This document shows positions 32,165 to 44,265 of a DNA stretch of 64,000 nt, piece after piece; position 1 is the stretch's first letter, and each line of letters opens with the position of its first letter. Under the pieces are notes generated by a model, which saw only the letters and a program-made list of their open reading frames with translations, did no database searches and was not told where the DNA came from. A program made the translations under genes and the position numbers. The DNA comes from Ascarosepion bandense. Its lineage: Eukaryota; Mollusca; Cephalopoda; Sepiida; Sepiidae. Location of the stretch: contig JBBBDQ010001454.1 of assembly GCA_037127315.1 (NCBI GenBank), positions 608,501 to 672,500 of the forward strand, written 5' to 3'.

Positions 32165-32515
32165 GAAGAGAATCAAATTTTTTTTTCGGCTTAATCATTT
32201 CACTTCAAGCAATAATGCCACTTCAATGCAAGAGAGTTACAGGGTGTGAAAGTGAATGAGAAGATTGAAAATTGAGAAGTTTGAGGAAAGGGCAAAAAAA
32301 AAGGAACAAGTTTCGTAAAGACAGAAGATAGTGATGTTGTATTTAAATTTTAGAAGTTTGTAGTTATCAGTGAAGGAATAAATCAGAAGTGAGTTCCACG
32401 AGTGAAGTGCAAGAAAAGCAGTTAAAGTAAATGGTTGCATCTAGCTAGTTCAATAAAATGGTGAGACCTAGTTGCCAATTTTGTAGCACACTTAAATTCA
32501 TGTAATTCCCTGCTG
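32165..32515 (-). mobile_element. LINE family A 3' part, minus orientation
   Basis: Begins (as 3' end) with 'taatcatttcacttcaagca'. Minus-strand frames at 32237-32440 and 32422-32649 contain the end of ORF2: 'TKLATRSHHFIELA', 'FLALHSWNSLL' and 'FKYNIT', equivalent to 'TRLATRSHPFTE', 'TSYLWNSLL' and 'FKYNVN' in the long copy. Confidence 0.7.
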
Positions 32516-32519
32516 TTCA

Positions 32520-33118
32520 TCTCAGTGTTCTCGACAGGTTCCAAAGTAGAATCTGTAATGTGATTGGTCCCAACCTGGCGGCTTGACTCCAGACACTTTC
32601 TCACTGGCAGTATGTGGCTTCCCTCTGTCTCTTCTACAAATATTTTCATGGCTTCTGCTCTGATGAACTTAGGTTACTGGTACCCCCTCCTCAAAGATTA
32701 CTCATGTAACTAGACTGGCAACAAGATCCCATCCATTTACAGTTAGATCAACCAAATGCAGCTGACAATTCTACTCCACCAGCTTCTTTTCTTGTACTTC
32801 CTGCCTGTGGAATTCCCTTCTGTATACTTGCTTTTCTGACGGCTAGAACCTCCAAGAATTTAAACACAATGTCAATTCCCATCTCTTATCCACTTGACAA
32901 CAGTCCTTACTACATCACCCCGTATATCTTATTTTTTTTCTTTCTCTTTACCTTTACAACTGTTTTTACATCCTTCTCTTGCTCTTTTTCTGACACCCCC
33001 TGTAACTGGTTTGTCTTTCTCTTCACTCTCCTCCTGCTTAAACTTTTACTCTCTTATCTAGCCCCCTGTATATCAGTGGTGGTACTGCCCAGCTTGGTGT
33101 GAAACGATTAAAAAGAAT
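32520..33118 (+). mobile_element. LINE family A 3' part, plus orientation
   Basis: Joined head to head with the previous fragment near 32515-32520. It reads through the end of ORF2 ('RLATRSHPFT' in broken frames near 32705-32745) to the tail 'ttggtgtgaaacgattaaaa'. Confidence 0.7.
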
Positions 33119-33119
33119 G

Positions 33120-33205
33120 TTGAGGCACCAGGGAAAAAAATCTCATGTGAGCAGTTACTATGAAAATATTTTTAGAGAAGACAGAAGGAAGCCATGTCAC
33201 ATTTA
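33120..33205 (-). mobile_element. LINE family A short fragment, minus orientation
   Basis: Matches 'catcagagcagaagctgtga' and 'gacagagggaagccacatta' of the long copy (42320-42375), placed directly after the tail of the plus-strand copy. Confidence 0.6.
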
Positions 33206-33679
33206 CTTGAAGAAATGGATGTAATATTTGACAACAAAATCACTTTGCAAAAGTATAATGCATACCATTTGGCCATCTTTAGGTTCAAATTTTGTTCTGA
33301 AATGTATGCAGGTGTGCAGCAAATGTACAAAACAAATTCTGACATTGCCTGTGTTCATCTAGAAAGATCTTTTTTTTCTGGAGTTAACAAAGAGATTATC
33401 TTGCTGTAGAAGAGATGCAGATGTGAGTTAGAAAATAAAAAGAATTCAAAATGATTTGACTCACTCCATTGGGGAACTGCTCACACAGAGCAGCAACAAA
33501 TGAGTAGGTTAAACAAGAGAGCACGGTGGTGTCAATATTGGTGATTGAAAACACGGTTGCAAAGAACAGCACTAGTTACTAAACAAAGCAGCTAGGTTTT
33601 ATATTATATTTTAATTAGTCTGGCCATCTAGCTAAAGAGGATTAGATTTCATTAACAATTTTTACACAATTTCTTCTAT
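33206..33679. other. Unassigned DNA
   Basis: The open frame at 33194-33409 (plus) has no recognisable domain. No gene called. Confidence 0.4.
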
Positions 33680-33912
33680 GCGAACATTTACTTTTTTCAC
33701 ACATCTTGGTTGTGGAATTCTCTTCTGACTTTTTGCTTTCCTGTTAATTTTGATCTTCAAAAATGTAAATGCGATGTCAATCATTACCTTCTGTTTTAAT
33801 TCCTGTTCTTTTATTGTTTTCTTTCCTTAGTGATGTTTTTTTTTATATTCTTTCACACTCAATAGCGCTTGTATCTTAGTAGCTTTATTGCCTTACTTGG
33901 ACTTAAAGAAAA
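33680..33912 (+). mobile_element. LINE family A 3' tail
   Basis: Contains 'gtggaattctcttctgactt', 'ttttgatcttcaaaaatgta' and 'attgccttacttgga'. 5'-truncated. Confidence 0.7.
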
Positions 33913-36070
33913 ACTTTTCATTAAAATTAAAGTAATTTTTTTCATGAAATTCAGTTTTTAAACTGAAAAAATTAATGTAGACTATTTTTTACTCTTAAAA
34001 TGATATTAAAAATAACCACATTTCCTCTCCACATTATGTATAAAAATATAAATTAATCAGTCTGCCAGTAGATATGTCTATCATGTTGAAGTCATCTACA
34101 TTTTGACCGATGAGAAAGATTAAAGGTAAATTTATTTTCTTTCTTTTTTTTTTAAAATGCATCATTTGGGTAGCTTGATTTTTTACTTTTTAAAAAAATA
34201 CATTGCACTCAGTGCAAAAGCTGCAGTTTGATGTGATAAATACTGACACAAAAAATTAGATTATTAGCTTTTACCAGTTATTGAACATTTTATTTTAAAG
34301 AACATCTAAAAAAAAATATACAGAAATAAGTAACTTTTGCTTTCACCCTGGCTTCAAAATTTTACTATTTCAAAAATAAATCCAAATAAAATTGATACAT
34401 TGAATAGAACATATATTCCAATCAGATTTCTAATCATGAACTACCACAAGTGAATTATTCAATAAGTGAAAACTGTAAAATTGGTAAGAGATTACAAAAA
34501 AGTCTAATCAATGAATAAGATCATACACCGTTTGTTAGGTCATAAAAAAAAAAGAATAGATAAAAGTGTATAAAACAGCATAATACTGGTTTGGCATAAA
34601 TAAGACAAAATGTTTTAAATTTGCATATCACACTAAAACTACAGCATTGCTTAATATATTTCATCATAATATAGCAAAGGTCTTATTTGATAGTACTTAA
34701 TGATTTAGTAATAATGTTACTTATGGCTTGTTTCTTGTCTTTATAAAATTTGTGGGAGTTTCAGTAGTTAATTTAGCTTTTTCCACACATTGCGAATATT
34801 TAGGTTAATTTGGCAATTATCATTCCATTCATTAAAACCTTTTGCAGTTCACTATTTGAAAATCTTCTGCAACTTCAGGTTCACAAATCCCATTTTGTAA
34901 GAAGTTAATCAGATTTGACCAGTGTGTCACTTCAGAGTTGATGAATGTCATTTTTTAAATCTTGGGTGACACTCTACTTTCGAAACAAAATAATATTGTT
35001 ATTCGAAAATTTACCCATACTTGGCTATATTTTTGTGACGTAATTTGAATTAAATTTTAAAATTAGTCTTGTAAATTGACATAACTAATTAAGTAGGAAT
35101 AAATGTTTACTTATCTAATGGACAATTTTTATAGCCTCTTCCCTCACCACCAATTCATCTGACTTCAATATTGAGAAATGAATATTTTCAGGAAGCAAGG
35201 TGAAAGAATTGTGCTGTAATATTTTCAATGCAACATTCTGTATTTCAGTCGACTATTGCTTTATTCTCTGGATCATGTTAAAGATGTTACAGTTGTTATG
35301 AATTTAATATCTCTTTTAATTTAAAACAAACTAACCACATATATTTCAATTATAAATTTTATAAGGCTGAACTATAAGGCTTCCACTGATCACAGAAATT
35401 AAATTCCATTGCTCCAATTTTTAACCTTGTTTCCTCAAAATTGGTATCAATTTGGAAAAAATATTTTGTCTCATTATTCATAATGTCAAACCCCAACTTT
35501 CTAATTGAGTGCAAGACTACAGTTCCAAAACTGACCTGCCTTAATGCACATGTGATATAAAAAGTTTTCAGCCAAAACAAAAAAAAAGTATTTTTGAACA
35601 CTGCTTCTTTAGTCTGTGAAGGCAACAGGATGTATATTTAAATTTTTGAAGTGCTGTTAAAAAGGCAAGATAAAAATACTCCCAATAGTATAATTATATT
35701 TTTATTTCCAATACATTTTTTCTATTTTTCTTTTTCTTTTATGTTAGCAAATTTCATTTGTATTTACATTTGGAGCAATTATAAAATCTTAGTAACAAAT
35801 TAAGCATTAGTACCTTAGTAGAAATGATTCTCAGGATCAAACCTTTTCTTATATAATTCTGTTAGTGCATCATATTTGTAGAAGTATGTTCCAGTAATAA
35901 AATTCTAAAACTTTTATACTGTAGGAATAGATAACTTTTAAACCTTTTTAAAAATTCTTTTATTTATGTTTTTTGATAAGGAGGACATTTTTCAGAAGAA
36001 ATTACATCTCATGAATTATAAAATCATGAAATTATAAAAGTAGTTCATTATTCCAATACACAGTGCTGGT
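33913..36070. other. AT-rich non-coding DNA, unassigned
   Basis: About 2.1 kb in which I see no gene, RNA or named repeat. The minus-strand open frame 35359-35625 (88 codons) has no recognisable domain. Confidence 0.45.
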
Positions 36071-36086
36071 CAAGAGTTATTTAGGT
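36071..36086. repeat. Target-site duplication, left copy
   Basis: CAAGAGTTATTTAGGT, identical to 39317-39332. It flanks the I-like LINE. Confidence 0.85.
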
Positions 36087-36280
36087 TGGTTGATTGGTTG
36101 GGTTTTATGACATATCGACCTTTGTGGGTCATTTAATGCCAAAATTTTTTCTTTGAAGCATTGGTTGGCTCAAATAAATTTTTCTTAAATTATTCATTGG
36201 TTTGGGTCAAGTTACTTTAAAACATTCATTGCATTAAGTCTTGCTCTTTGCATCATATATATCTTTGGGTTTGGTTAGTG

Positions 36281-37143
36281 TTATATTTTCTTGAATAGAT
36301 TTACTTTTTTCAGAAAGGCTATAATAGTATTGGGGTTTGTTTTTGCAAATAGTTCTTTCAGACTGTTGGCATCGTAGTAAGTCTGGTGGATATGGGAAAG
36401 ATCGCCACAATCTAGTAGGAAGTGCTTCACAGTATAGGAGGGTCCTCTCTTTCCAACAGGAAGGAATGGGTCAAGTGTGTGTGTTCTGTATGAATGCGGA
36501 ATATAACCAGTTCTTCCTTGCATGATGTTCTGACTTCCGGTGTCCATCCTTTAAGTATCGGCTTAATCTTAAAGAGTTTTATTTGGCAAGTGTTCCACAT
36601 CTCTTGCTATTTTTTTTTATAATGAACTTGTTAATTAATGATTTAAAGTCTGTATATGAAATTTTTGTATTACCTATGCCAAGGTTTAAGGAGTTCTTGG
36701 CTGCTGAGTCAGCCTTTTTGTTTCTATGAAGTCCACAATGACTGGGGACCCAACAAAGCATGATGCTTTTATTTCGAGAAATATCGTCAATTCTTTGAAG
36801 TAGTTTGGTAATTAATATCATTGATAGTTTCATGGGGAGGAACATATATTGAACAAATGTTTATTGTTTTGAGTAATGTTGCTTTAACAACAATTGCTTG
36901 AAGATTGCTGGTTATAATTGTTATTGGGGAACATCGTTCCTAATTAGGACTGATACACTGCCAGATGCTCTGCCTGTCAGTGTGTATGTAGTTGTATGCT
37001 GCGTAGTTTTTTATGTTTAGTTGATTGTTGTGTTTAAGGAAGGTTTCTTGTAGACATATGATTTTAGGTTTGCATTTGTCCAGGAGGATTAATAATTCTT
37101 CATAATTAGATCTTATTTCTCTGCAGTTCCACTGAAGTATCAT
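36281..37143 (-). pseudogene. LINE ORF2: endonuclease start fused to RNase H, RT deleted
   Basis: Starts MILQWNCREIRSNYEELL, the beginning of an apurinic-type endonuclease with the catalytic-region Asn and the IICLQET motif (Glu). It continues with frame breaks to about 36850. The next block has CWVPSHCGLHRNKKADSAAK, an RNase H end with conserved His, Asn and Ala-Asp. The C-terminal frame 36281-36547 contains a HFLLDC zinc-like segment and ends LFKKI. The intact family has the reverse transcriptase between. Stops and at least two frameshifts are present. Confidence 0.8.
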
Positions 37144-37208
37144 TTTATTTAGTAATTTTGTTGGGTAGGTTTGGTTTTATTTTCTCTATATTTGTTTGAA
37201 TTATTTGG

Positions 37209-38745
37209 TTATTCTGTTTCCATTTTTTCTATTTGTCTACTCCTGTTTTTGGTGTTTGATTTATCTCTGCTTCCAGAGGCTGAACGAGACCGTGTTTGAT
37301 TTTTAGGTGGGTTGATTTTTTGGGGAGATATTTTTTTATTTGTTGGTTTTGTTTGTTCAGTAGTCATCTTAATTGCTTCTTTGTTTTTGGATTTATTGAC
37401 TTTGTTTTTGTTTTTTTTTGTTGTGGGAATTTGGGATATCTGCTCCATTGTGATGCGATTGTTCCTCAATGTCTTCCTTTTTTAACACTTAGAAACTGTT
37501 CATAAGGGGGGGTTTGTGAATTTGAGTATTTTGAATTAAGTTGGCATCTGATTCATTTTTATTTTGTTTTCTAGATTCACTTTCTTTAAGTGAAACCCTG
37601 GGTTCAGGGTTACTAGATTTTAAGGTGGAGTTTTTTGATTTTTGGAGGATTTGTTCTCCACAGTAATTGCATTTTTGAGGGGATATTTGGCTTTGCAATG
37701 ATATAGTTGGTTTTAGGATTTCGTTTTCTTTATTGATATTTTTTTTGATATTCTCAGCATATGTTATCCTTAAGGATTTTTGAAAGTTTATCAGTTCATT
37801 TGGATGTAAGTGGATTAGCTTTTCTATTAGCTCATTGTAGTTATTGGGAAGTTGGGGGATGTTTGGGTTAGTTTTTTTCAACCATTTTTGTATAAGTTTG
37901 GTTTTCCATGTAGTTTCCTACTAATTTTTTTTTGCTTCTGCAAAAGAAATATCTCTTTGGTATTTTATTAAGATTTCTTTTTCTTTTTTCCATCTTTCAC
38001 AGGATTTAGAAAAGGCTGGATGTTTTCCTGAACAGTTTGGACATTTAATTTCTTCATAACAAACATCTATATTATGGTCTTCCTCTTTCAATCCACATTT
38101 AGGACATGTAGATCTCCCTCTGCATTTGTCTCCATGGTGGCCAGACTTTTGGTATCTGAAACATCTTAATGGGGACGGAATATAGACCTCTACAGGTTCT
38201 ATATTATAGCCAATTTTGATTTTTGAGGGAATCTTTGGTGTATTAAATGTGAGGATATATCTATTAGTTGGGGTTTTTTCATTATTTTTTTTAATAAAGA
38301 TTCTTTGGAATTTTATAACCCCTTGGTTGCTCAATTCATTTAGTATCTCCCCTGGTGAAGCAAGAGATAATTCTCTGCTTCTAATTATACCTTTGGATTG
38401 GTTTAATCTTTTATGGGGGGGTCACTTTGACCTTAATATCATGAAAATTTGACATTTTCTTTAGTTTTTCACTTTGTTTTTTTTTTTGTCTATTTCAATC
38501 ATCAAGTTACCATCTCTAGTTTTCTTAACATTTTTTGGTTTGATGAAGTTGGATAGGACCTTTTCTATCAAGAAAGGTGATGATTTGGACATTGGCTTAT
38601 CTCCTATTGCTTCTATAACATAGAATCGAGGAAAGTTTATATCAATTTCTGAGTCATTTTCATTTTCTACGTCAGAGAGGGTGCATTTGGGTTTTTCATT
38701 TTGGTTTTGATATAAGTTTTATTTTTTATTTTTTTGTTTTCACTG
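37209..38745 (-). pseudogene. LINE ORF1 (gag-like, CCHC zinc knuckles), frameshifted
   Basis: The N-terminal part (38720-38460) is acidic, with 'DINFPRFYVIEAIGDKPM'. The central frame 37921-38334 has three knuckle-type motifs. The first, CFRYQKSGHHGDKC, has Tyr where the second Cys belongs. CPKCGLKEEDHNIDVC and CPNCSGKHPAFSKSC follow, with spacing as in I/Jockey-type ORF1 proteins. The C-terminal frames (37489-37881, 37209-37469) are basic and end with an Arg/Ser-rich SRSASGSRDK-type stretch. ORF1 proteins bind the LINE RNA. At least two frameshifts break it. Confidence 0.8.
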
Positions 38746-39316
38746 CCAGTGCTCTCCACCCACCTTGGAGCCTGTTGTTGGGACCTGGTAAGGGGGAATC
38801 CCAATCGCCTTGTCAGGTCAGAGCTACACTAAGCAGTATACTCGATCATGTGCATCTCCCAGAGCATCTGTTACAGATGCACAACCCAAAACTTATGTGA
38901 ACAAATAACTTTGTTTACAATCATGTCTGGTTTTATGACCGATTGAGCCTCAGCCAGCGCCTTCTAATGTCTACTCCTTGTTTGAGATGTTAAAATCTTG
39001 TTTATTTTCCTTTCCCTATGAGGAATGTAATTTCTCTTTAGGCTTTTTGTTTTTAATTATATATCAGGCTTTGTCTCAGAGGAAATTTATTTGATAGTAG
39101 ACGTTAGGGCTTGACCTGACCAGCCGATTGATCTGATCGGGTCTCTCAGACTGCTCGTCTAGCCCAGGTAAGGGCCAAAGTGGTATGTTGCAGGAACATG
39201 ATCTCTTTGTACCCAAATCATGACCTGCTCAACCACCAAAATCCCGCTACCCTCAGCCAACAGGTGGCCCCCTTGCAGAGGTGCAGTCAGTGTATTCTGA
39301 AGCCCTGCCAACAAGG

Positions 39317-39332
39317 CAAGAGTTATTTAGGT
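39317..39332. repeat. Target-site duplication, right copy
   Basis: CAAGAGTTATTTAGGT, exact copy of 36071-36086. Confidence 0.85.
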
Positions 39333-39980
39333 ATTCATCTATTTTTGTTATGATGATCTATGAATCTGTGTAAACAAATTTGACCTATGGTTAGTACTGT
39401 GAGTAACAGAAGAGATGTCAAGTAAATAAAGGTAAATAAAATTAGAAAATGGCAATGTCTGTGTACTGTAATTATTATTATTTTTGAAAACTAAGGACAA
39501 AAATGAGAATGACACTTTGCTGAGTAGGATATGTTGTTTCCAAATATATGATATCTTTCAGTTTTTGTTAGATTTTTGTAGTTCATAAACTGGAATAGCT
39601 AAAACAAACAAAATACACATCTACATTTTCATTCAAAAATTAATTTGTATCTAACATCTTGTGTATAATAGATTTAAGCACAGATTTTAAATCCTTAAAA
39701 TTTGTAACTTAACTATTATACTATATATAAAATTTAATTAAAAATGACTTGCTACTTTTTAAAATTTTAGCATCAATTGAAAGCTGATGGTACTTATTTC
39801 ATGTATATACTTTTTTAAGTGCCATGTCCATTCAAGGCTATAGACAATCATGGCTCTCTACAGATTCTTTTTTTTTTTTTTTTTCATTATTCATGAATTT
39901 TCATGCATTCTTGTAAAAATAGTGGGTGGTTTCCTGTTGCCTTAGCTACAGTTTGAAATTTAAAATTTTCTTTCTCTTAA
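39333..39980. other. AT-rich non-coding DNA, unassigned
   Basis: No gene. It ends in a T run (39868-39885). Confidence 0.5.
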
Positions 39981-39984
39981 ACTG

Positions 39985-40112
39985 GTTACCACCTAAGGTG
40001 GTATTGAACCTATAACTGGTGAAGGAGGAGAAAAGAAATGAATTCATGCCTTTCCCAAGAGCATTTGAGCAAAAGTATATGCTACTATAGTCTCAACTAG
40101 AATTTGAAATTT
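39985..40112 (-). mobile_element. SINE family S fragment, minus orientation
   Basis: 'cctttcccaagagcatttga' at 40050 matches the reverse of the 'acccttgggtaaggtatt' part of the SINE. 'gtattgaacctataactgg' lies beside it. Head and tail are lost. Confidence 0.5.
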
Positions 40113-40564
40113 GCTTGCCGATTCCACTTTCTGTGCCATTGCATATATACATATAAACTATAATAATAAAAAAAAAAAAACCCAAAAAAACCTGCTTGCC
40201 AAAATATCTTATCAGCAAACCACTGAGAAAACAGCAATCTTGGCGCTAAGCATCATCACAACTCAACTAAAATATATATATATATATATTTTTTTTTTTT
40301 TAAATTAAACGGAACATTTAGATTTCTATGAGCTTAGTTATTTATGCAAAATTTTGTTATGAAAATGTATCTCATTTGACAGGAATTGAACATGTGACCC
40401 CTAAAAACATAGGGGAAGTATATTTTTGGAAATTTTATAATTTTCTTTCAATATTCAGATGACAAGTCATTTGTAAAAGCTCAGACTTTCAATACGCAGT
40501 ATATTTTTCATTAGGAAATATGCACAATCACTTCAATCTCCCTGTGTAAGGGTTAACTTCTACA

Positions 40565-41095
40565 AGTCTTTCTGCTCACCTGAAGAAAGAAAACAAAAAA
40601 TATCTGACTATATTTCTCAGATGACATATTATAACTATTGTCCTCATCTTTACTGTCATATTTATAATGTTTTGGCCATTGTACACTCTGACCATCTTTC
40701 TGTGATATATGCTGGAATTTGAAACTGAATCCTTTACCAGGGGTAGATTGTTCTGTTTCCATGTGCCATGCCTTTTCTGGATATTTCCTCAAAGAAACAT
40801 GGCCCAGTGGATAAAAGCATTGGTTGAAGTAATCCAGTGACTTGACCAAAAGAGTTGTAAGTTCAGTGTGAGGCCACAGCAAAGATGAATAAAAAATTAG
40901 AGAGTTGATTTACTAAAGGAAATTAATTGAAAAAAGGTATGGTATGTGGAACTAGAACAATATACCTTACTGGACTAAAAGGGTTCTGTTTGAAATTTCA
41001 ATGTATATCACCTGATGAAGGTTGGAGCATACAATGGCTGAAACGTTAGGAACATGACAGTAAAGATGAGGACAATAATTCAAATAATGTAAACA
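40565..41095. mobile_element. Palindromic element, family P, copy 2, with internal tRNA-like module
   Basis: The left arm (about 40600-40770) and right arm (about 40930-41090) are inverted copies: 'ttgtcctcatctttactgtc' on the left, 'gacagtaaagatgaggacaa' on the right, continuing inward with differences. Between the arms lies a tRNA-like module with A-box-like TGGCCCAGTGG (40800-40810) and B-box-like GTTGTAAGTTCAGTG (from 40854). The right arm holds a hammerhead-like core with both boxes intact (41012-41043). The minus-strand open frame 40553-40882 is incidental. No protein is encoded. Confidence 0.7.
41012..41043 (+). ncRNA. Hammerhead-like motif in family P right arm, both boxes intact
   Basis: CTGATGA (41012-41018) and GAAA (41040-41043) enclose 21 bases that pair only weakly here. 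In other copies the same position forms GGCC/GGCC (61915-61934) or GACC/GGTC (46142-46123, minus). So the boxes are kept in this copy and the stem in others. Confidence 0.4.
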
Positions 41096-41596
41096 AAAAA
41101 AATATCTGAAGGTTTGTTTTATTTAGCATACTTTCTCATTATTCTTGATAGAATTTAAAACATCACAATAAATTTCCTTTGTCAAAATACTAGATTGATG
41201 TCTTCATCAATACATCTGATTTATTGTCAAAGGATAAACAACTAGTGAATATATATGATGAGAGCATATCTTATGAGATGACTTTACTTTCCCAGGCACC
41301 TAAGGGTGACATTATGATCTAGCTTGTCATTTGTAAGACTGGCTTATGTTTAAATGTCACTACTTACTGTGAACAGTAGTCATAATGTCATTGATCAATT
41401 TATATTAATAAATATTATTGGGCTCAATAATCAATGACCCATTTTAAGAAGCTTTATTTATTAAAGGATATAATCCTTAAAAATAAATGAATCATTACAA
41501 ACTTGAACTTTTTTATATTTTGGATTTTATTTAAAAAAAGGAAAAAAAAATTGTTTTTATCATCACAGTCAAACTACTTTTTTAAGTTCTTGACTG

Positions 41597-41633
<37 letters not shown>

Positions 41634-41877
41634 CAAGTAAAAGTTTGTCACTCAGCTGATTTATATTACCTTCAGCTTCTTGACTCTAGACAGACCATCT
41701 GGGAATTACTCTATCCACTCATTGGGGGATATCAAAAGTTTTTCTTTTTTATGTGCACTTTTTATTGAAGTATGTTTCTTTTTTTTTTTCATAGCATGTG
41801 TGTGCACATTTATGCATGTGCACCAATATATACAAGATATTCTAACCCAATATATGGGCCAAGAGGAGACTGATTTT
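41096..41877. other. AT-rich non-coding DNA with microsatellite, unassigned
   Basis: (AT)n at 41600-41631. No gene. The plus-strand open frame 41680-41931 runs into the LINE and shows no domain. Confidence 0.45.
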
Positions 41878-44265
41878 TTTTTTAATCATTTCATCTCAAG
41901 CAATGCCACTGGTGTGCAAGGAGTTACATAAGTGGACAGTGATGAGAAATAGGAACGAGTTACAGTGGGTCATCATCAGTGAATGGATAAGAGAAGGATG
42001 AGAACATTAGTGTGAAGAAAGCTGCATGAGAGTAGAGTGGAAAGGGAAAAGAACATGATACAAGGATTGTCAGGGGAAGGATGCGAGTCAAGGAGGTAAA
42101 AGAAGGCTATTGACATTATATTTAAATTCTTGGTGATTGTAGCTACCAGAGAAGCAAGTATACAGAAGGGAATTCCACAGGTAGGAAGTGAGAGCAACGA
42201 AGCTGATAGAGTAGAAGTTGCATTTAAAATTGATCGGTTTCTCTGTAAAAGGGTGGGATCTAGTTGCTAGTCTAGTAGATTGACCAACTTCATGCAGAGG
42301 GGGCATCAGGGAGCTAAGCTCATCAGAGCAGAAGCTGTGAAAGTATTTGTAGAAAAGACAGAGGGAAGCCACATTACATTGGTGAGAAAGTGACTGAAGT
42401 TGAGCTACCACGTCGGAAACAATTACATTCTCTATTAGATTTTGTCAAGAACCTCGAGATGAATAGCAACAGCACCCGACTAGATGTGACAGTTGTATTC
42501 AATGCATGGGTGGATGATAGATTTATATATGTGCAAGATGAATTCAAACGAGAAAAAATCCCTGGCCCTATACACTGAACCAACCTTCCTAGTAGTAGGT
42601 TTAGCTATGAATTCAATGTAGTCATTCCACTTGAAGTTGTCTGATACAGTTAGGCTGAGGAGGCACAGTGTTTTGCTTTCAGGAAGACTAGCCTGATCCA
42701 TGCTGATGGAGGGGTATGAGCAGTTGTCTATGGTGGTTAAAGGATAGCAGTTTTGTTTTGCAAGCATTAAAATTTATGAGCCATTTCTTACCCCAGTGCA
42801 CCACAGATTAGAGGTCCTTTTCAAGATCAGCAGTGAGGTTTGCTTTGTCAGACTAGGCAGATTTCTTATTGAGGTGGGAGTAAATGGTGGTGTCATCAGC
42901 ATAGATGCCTACTTGGGATCTGATTACATCAGGGAGATTGTTGATGGAGATCAGAAAAAGCATAGTACCTAGAATAGAGTCATTTAATATTATCTTCATT
43001 GTGAATTTGAAAGGAACAACTGGATTAGGTCAAACAAGCGTCTAGTTATACCATAGCCCTGTAGCTTGTGTAGAAGGTCAGCATGCCAGACTATGTCAAA
43101 TGCTTTGAAAATATCTAGTCCAACAGTTTGAGCTTCACAGTTCTTATCAAGAGCCTGGTGTATATACTCTGTGATGGTCGTTAACATATCAGCAGTAGAC
43201 CTGGTGAAGCAGAAACCATATTGTTTATTGAAGAAGAAGCTGGCCCTGGGCTGTAAGATGTTGAACCACTTAAGCATTGATAATAGCCTTGAACACTTTG
43301 CCAAAATTTGGTAGGAGGCTGATAGGGCAATAGAGGGTTCTGAGAGTTCTCCGGCATTCTTAGACAGGAACCACAGAGGAGGACTTCCAGTAGGCAGGGA
43401 AACAAGAAGCAGAGTGGCAGTAGTTGTAAAGTTTGGAGAGAACATAGCAGAGTTCAGGGAGACATTTCTTCAGGACAATGATAGGGATTCTGTCACCTCC
43501 GCTTGCCTTATGTGGTTCATTCTTTGAAATTATGTTAGAGACCAGTGAGGGGGTAATGTGAACATAATTCAGTTGAGCCTCAGTTATAGGTGGGAAGTTG
43601 GGTGTTGATACCCCAGATGACTCAAATGTTGAGTTGGAGAATCTGAGCAAAGCATTCAGCCTTCTCTGCTGAAGATGTGAGGGCCTCAAATTCATTGATT
43701 AAAATGGAGATTGAGGGGGGGGGGCTTGCTGTTAATTAAAACACTTTTACAGAGTCACCAGTAGTTTTTGAAAATGAACTTGCAGGATGCTATATGCTGC
43801 TTTATTCTTTCAGCAAACAACAGCTTAGCATCATTTAGGATCCTCTTGCACTCATTATGAACAGAGGCAAAAAGGTGCCTATTATCGTGAAATGCACGGC
43901 ACTGATAAAGCAGAGAAGAACCAGATGGATGAATGGGGTTTAAGTTGTAGCTTCCTTGCTGGGATGAAAGCATCGATGCCAGCTTTAACACAAGAGAAAA
44001 TCTTGGATGCACAGTGTTCAACAGAAAGACTAAAAACTTTGTTCCAAGGGACATCATACAGGGAATCAGAGACTGACTCCCAGTCTGCTCTTTGGTAGCA
44101 GTAAGATATTCGGCTGATTGAGGGGTTCCTGGGGAGAGGGGAAGTGGAAAGAGATATTGATGGAAACCACAGCATAGTCAGGGTTGCCAAAAGGGCAAAG
44201 TTACTTAACATGGCAAGAGTCAGGGATAGAAATGAAACAGATTTAACAGTGAGTCAGTTCCATTA
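41878..44265 (-). mobile_element. CR1/Jockey-like LINE (family A), longest copy
   Basis: 5'-truncated ORF2 in the order expected on the minus strand. At 44211-43755, the end of the endonuclease and linker ('SRISYCYQRADWESVSD', 'AGIDAFIPARKLQLKPHSS'). At 43695-43360, the RT entry ('EPHKASGGDRIPIIVLK'). At 43445-42996, 'GLDIFKAFDIVWHADLLHKL' (motif A with catalytic Asp). The YADD box is intact (42903-42892). At 42767-42480 and 42411-42088 comes the C-terminal part, with 'HQCNVASLCLFYKYFHSF', 'TRLATRSHPFTE' and 'LWNSLL'. The 3' end is at 41878. Several frameshifts; no intact ORF2. Confidence 0.85.

Larger units (their letters stand above)
36087..39316 (-). mobile_element. I-like LINE with exact target-site duplications, internally deleted
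   Basis: The copy runs from a 5' end at 39316 to a 3' end at 36087 on the minus strand. In order: a GC-richer 5' untranslated region (39316-38750), ORF1 with zinc knuckles (38745-37209), the ORF2 endonuclease start (37143-36850), then a jump straight to an RNase H domain (36845-36579), the ORF2 C-terminus (36547-36281) and a 3' untranslated region ending in a short AACC/AATC-type tail. The reverse transcriptase, some hundreds of codons, is missing. Perfect 16-bp duplications on both sides prove it inserted as one retrotransposition event. Since both ends are present, the deletion either arose after insertion or was already in the template RNA. Confidence 0.85.

Noticed and set aside
35359..35625. 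88-codon minus-strand open frame
   Set aside because: No domain, no splice context, composition like surroundings.
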